This document shows positions 61,379 to 64,000 of a DNA stretch of 64,000 nucleotides, one piece after another. The translations under genes and the position numbers were made by a program. How positions within the stretch are numbered: position 1 is the stretch's first letter; each line of letters begins with the position of its first letter. The notes under the pieces are model-generated. The model made no database searches, had not been told where the DNA came from, and saw only the letters and a program-made list of their open reading frames with translations. Origin of the DNA: CAWICD01 sp052267165 (GTDB taxonomy: Bacteria > Vulcanimicrobiota > Vulcanimicrobiia > Vulcanimicrobiales > Vulcanimicrobiaceae); assembly GCA_052267165.1 (NCBI GenBank), contig JBKQHO010000007.1:1-64000 (forward strand). Direction: 5' to 3'.

Positions 61379-62611
61379 TCAGGCCGCTTGTGCGGCCGAG
61401 GGCTCGATCTTGACGCGCCGGCGCTCGCTGCCCGCGGCCCAAATCAAGGCGACCAGCAAGAAGTTCGCGACCAGCGAGCTTCCGCCGTACGACACGAACG
61501 GCAGCGTGATGCCGGTGAGCGGGAACAGGCCGAGCACGCCGCCCACGATGATCGCAACCTGAAAGCCGAGCGTCGCCGCGAGTCCGGTCGCCAACAGCTT
61601 CGCGTAGAGGTCGGGCTGCGACTGCGCTACGGCCAGCGCGCGCAGGAGCAAGACGAGAAAGGCCACGACCAACACGATGCCGCCAAGCGCGCCGAACTCT
61701 TCGCTGAGCGCGGCATAGATGTAATCGGTGCTGACGGCGGGTATGTAATCGGGGTGCCCGAGGCCGTATCCCGTTCCGAACAGACCGCCGGCGGCCAGCG
61801 AAAAGAGCCCTTGCAGCGCTTGATAACCGCGTCCCAGCGGATCGGCGAAGGGATCGCGCCAGACCGCGAAGCGCGCGTCGACGTAGCTGTAATGCCGCAC
61901 GGCCCACCAGACCGCCAGCGCGAAGAGTCCGAAGCCTCCGGCGATCAAGTCGACGCGCCGGGTCGCGACGTAGAGCATCGCCGCGAACGTCGCGAGCAGC
62001 AGCGTCGCCATGCCGATGTCGCGTTCAAACACGAGGATCGCCATCGACGCGCCCCAGCCCAGGAACAGCGGGCCCAAATATTTCGCGTTGGCGCGGAACG
62101 ACCACGGCTTGGCGGCCGCGATCACGTCGGCGGTCTCCGCCAAATACGCCGCCATGAAGAGCACGATGAAGAGCTTGATCAACTCGATCGGCTCGTATTG
62201 GATCGGGCCGATCCGAATCCAGAGCTTCGCGCCGTTGACCTCCTGGCCGAAGAGCGCGACCAACACGAACAGCACGATCGAGCCCAAGACCCAGATATAC
62301 TTGTAGGCCGCGAACCGGCGAAAGCGATCGAACACGAAACCGGCCGCGAGCGCGAGCGCGAGCGAGAGCCCGAGCCACTGCTCCTGCCGTTGCGCGAGCA
62401 CGCTCGAAAGACGCGCCACCATCGTCAGCCCTAAGCACGAGATCAAGACCGCGAGCGCCGGCAGCACGTCGTCGCGGCGCACGTCGAGCGGAGAGCGAAG
62501 GACCCAGGCGAACGCGCCGGCCGCCAGCAGCGCCAGCACCCACGACGGCCCGAGCGCACTGCGCGGAGCCAACGACAACGCGAAACCACCGACGGCGAGC
62601 GCCGCCGCCAT
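61379..62611 (-). CDS. FtsW/RodA/SpoVE family protein
   Basis: 410 aa with about ten helices. GYQALQGLFSLAAGGLFGTG, DYIPAVSTDYIYAALSEEFG and FPLTGITLPFVSYGGSSLVA are SEDS signature blocks. It polymerises peptidoglycan glycan strands. The gene follows a PP2C phosphatase gene, as in actinobacterial FtsW-PstP-FHA loci. FtsW and RodA cannot be separated here. Confidence 0.93.
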   Translation of the reverse strand: MAAALAVGGFALSLAPRSALGPSWVLALLAAGAFAWVLRSPLDVRRDDVLPALAVLISCLGLTMVARLSSVLAQRQEQWLGLSLALALAAGFVFDRFRRFAAYKYIWVLGSIVLFVLVALFGQEVNGAKLWIRIGPIQYEPIELIKLFIVLFMAAYLAETADVIAAAKPWSFRANAKYLGPLFLGWGASMAILVFERDIGMATLLLATFAAMLYVATRRVDLIAGGFGLFALAVWWAVRHYSYVDARFAVWRDPFADPLGRGYQALQGLFSLAAGGLFGTGYGLGHPDYIPAVSTDYIYAALSEEFGALGGIVLVVAFLVLLLRALAVAQSQPDLYAKLLATGLAATLGFQVAIIVGGVLGLFPLTGITLPFVSYGGSSLVANFLLVALIWAAGSERRRVKIEPSAAQAA

Positions 62612-62624
62612 CGGGGCGACGCGC

Positions 62625-63539
62625 TTAAGAACGATCGGAATTAACGATGACCGGCGGATGATCGATCAAACCGAAGCGGAACACGTAGATGCCGACCGAG
62701 ATCGCCGCGACCAGCAACAAGACGACCGCGACGAGCGTCCGAATGCGGCGTTCGAAACGCGCGCCCGCGGTGGCCGCCGGGAAAGAGGCGACGAGCAATT
62801 CGCGGGCGACGATCAGCGTGCCGTTGTCGACGCTTCCCCGAGAGCGCGTGGTCGCGAGGATGCGCGTCACGGCCTCCGAGGCGCTGTCGCAGTGCAGCAG
62901 GGCGTCGCCGATCTCCTCGCCGTCGACGCAACGGTGCACGCCGTCCGTGCAGAGCACCAGCTGATCGCCTGCGAGCAACTCGACGTGCGCGATGCTCGCC
63001 TCCAGCTTGGCCTGCGTGCCCAGGCTGCGCCACAGCACGCCGCGCGTGCGCGGACGGGCCGGCAACGACGTCTTGGCACTGGTCACGGCGGCGTCGGCAA
63101 ACAGCGCGTCGTCCACCGTCAGCGGCTCGAGATGACCCAAGCGCAACAGATACGCGCGCGCGTCGCCGACGTGGCCTACGAAGGCGTGCCGGCCGACCAC
63201 CAGCACCGCCGTCAGCGACGAGCCGCTGGCGACGAAATCCTCATGGCTGCCGCTCTGCGCGAAGAGGCGCGCGTTGGCATGATCGAGCGCGGAGAGCAGC
63301 AAGGCGCGCAGGTTCGCCGGTGAGCTTTGCCGTCCCCCGAAGGCGCCGAGGCGATGGCGGCGGCGCAGATAGTCACGCACCGTCGAGACCGCGAGCGAGG
63401 CGGTCGTGCCGCGTCCGAGCGACCCGAACCCGTCCGCGATTCCGAGGAAGGTGACGTTGGGCGCGATCGACTCGCTCGCGTACGCGTCGCTCTGCTGCCG
63501 CTGCCACAGCCCTAGTTCGGAACCGACTGCTACTTCCAC
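62625..63539 (-). CDS. PP2C-type protein phosphatase with membrane anchor
   Basis: 304 aa from GTG 63539. Motifs are FLGIADGFGSLGRGTTASLA, FVGHVGDARAYLLR, GDQLVLCTDGVHRCVDGEEI and the terminal Asp-Asn in SVDNGTLIVARE. A single helix (TLVAVVLLLVAAISVGIYVF) near the C-terminus anchors it. It likely reverses Ser/Thr phosphorylation by a PknB-type kinase; the kinase is not in the window. Confidence 0.9.
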   Translation of the reverse strand: MEVAVGSELGLWQRQQSDAYASESIAPNVTFLGIADGFGSLGRGTTASLAVSTVRDYLRRRHRLGAFGGRQSSPANLRALLLSALDHANARLFAQSGSHEDFVASGSSLTAVLVVGRHAFVGHVGDARAYLLRLGHLEPLTVDDALFADAAVTSAKTSLPARPRTRGVLWRSLGTQAKLEASIAHVELLAGDQLVLCTDGVHRCVDGEEIGDALLHCDSASEAVTRILATTRSRGSVDNGTLIVARELLVASFPAATAGARFERRIRTLVAVVLLLVAAISVGIYVFRFGLIDHPPVIVNSDRS

Positions 63540-63946
63540 GGCCCCACCCCGCAAAAGACGATTCGTGTCGTGCCGATGTCGATCTCGTCACCGTCGTGCA
63601 GCGGAACGGGTTCGTCGATCGGCCGCGCGTTCACCAGCGTTCCGTTGCGACTGTCGAGGTCGCGGATACTCAGGGCTCCGTCGGTGAGGTCGATTCGTGC
63701 GTGTAGCCGGCTCACTTGCGCGTCGGGGATGACCAGCGTTGCGGACGGGGCGCGCCCGATCGTAATCGGAGGCGGAACGCACACCGTTCGCGTGCGAGCA
63801 TCTTCCTCCACGCGCAGCACAACCGCCTGCATCGCCGTCATGGCATCTTCGCGCTGGCGGTGCCGGCGCGGTAAGGCGAGGAGTAAGAAGAGCGACGCGG
63901 CCGCGACGACTTCCAGGCTTGCCAAGCGAGCATCGCCCGCGTTCAC
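63530..63946 (-). CDS. Membrane-anchored FHA domain protein
   Basis: 138 aa from a GTG overlapping the previous stop (GTGA). A hydrophobic N-terminal helix (LEVVAAASLFLLLALPRR) precedes an FHA domain: ITIGRAPSATLVIPDAQVSR LHA and RDLDSRNGTLVNARPI. It binds phosphothreonine. This is the FhaB-like partner of the PP2C and SEDS proteins. It overlaps the PP2C gene by 17 bp. Confidence 0.9.
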   Translation of the reverse strand: MNAGDARLASLEVVAAASLFLLLALPRRHRQREDAMTAMQAVVLRVEEDARTRTVCVPPPITIGRAPSATLVIPDAQVSRLHARIDLTDGALSIRDLDSRNGTLVNARPIDEPVPLHDGDEIDIGTTRIVFCGVGPWK

Positions 63947-64000
63947 GGCGCGGCCTCCTCATCGGCTTGGACCACGAGCTCGCTGTCGCCGAGCACGACG
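63943..64000 (-). CDS. C-terminus of a gene cut by the window edge, probably FHA
   Basis: The last 18 residues (VVLGDSELVVQADEEAAP) lie in frame to TGA at 63943-63945. VLGDSELVV resembles the last strand of an FHA domain (IxIGDxxLxF). The start is outside the window. Its stop overlaps the FHA gene start. Confidence 0.5.
   Translation of the reverse strand, partial: VVLGDSELVVQADEEAAP

Overview
High-GC bacterial chromosome segment. The cell makes peptidoglycan (alanine racemase, DapA/DapB, an FtsW/RodA protein) and has bacterial replication and repair genes (holA, pcrA-type helicase), but its purine operon carries archaeal-type PurP (formate-dependent FAICAR synthetase) genes. Gene content and base composition suggest a poorly sampled lineage, perhaps near Eremiobacterota/WPS-2. 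That placement is an inference and cannot be verified here.

Layout. (1) 1-7.6 kb: a VIT/CCC1-type membrane protein preceded by a short inverted-repeat element, then purD, a PLP decarboxylase, guaA, a zinc alcohol dehydrogenase and an SDR protein lacking the usual catalytic Tyr. (2) 7.6-21.6 kb, minus strand: ribBA (with an N-terminal XRE helix-turn-helix)-ribH, a zinc-ribbon protein, then mtnA-holA-purB-purC-purL-purQ-purS-like-purP-secreted protein-purP2, mostly with start/stop overlaps. PurC carries a degenerate PurE-like C-terminal domain. (3) 22-38.6 kb, minus strand: two nucleotidyltransferases, a GT4 glycosyltransferase and a helical-barrel protein, pcrA, dapB-asd-lysC-dapA, a TagA/WecG transferase, comF, DUF427, ribD-ribE-thioesterase, and a DUF2442 pair. 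(4) 38.7-45.9 kb: tRNA-Gln and tRNA-Glu followed by a graveyard of mobile DNA. A decayed cupin-aldo/keto reductase operon is interrupted at codon 8/9 of the reductase by an intact IS21-family element (6-bp target duplication GAACGG), next to two Tn3-family transposase remnants and a PadR remnant. (5) 45.9-52.2 kb: a DUF2239 gene with a perfect sigma70-type promoter that predicts a leaderless mRNA, GNAT, DUF1992, DHA2-type MFS exporter, a truncated acyl-CoA synthetase, a second inverted-repeat element, a PAS-GGDEF cyclase and a ribosome hibernation factor. (6) 52.2-64 kb: pyruvate:ferredoxin oxidoreductase plus a GltD-like iron-sulfur flavoprotein, SRPBCC, a protease-like fold without catalytic residues-alr, two secreted or metallopeptidase-like proteins, and an FtsW-PP2C-FHA-FHA cluster cut by the window end.

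Genes work together mainly as three biosynthetic blocks: purines, riboflavin, and lysine/diaminopimelate. Riboflavin and purines are linked because GTP is the RibA substrate. The most notable points are the hybrid archaeal/bacterial purine operon with an unknown secreted protein inside it, the XRE-RibBA fusion with two matching palindromes upstream, and the small MITE-like family with TA-type ends.
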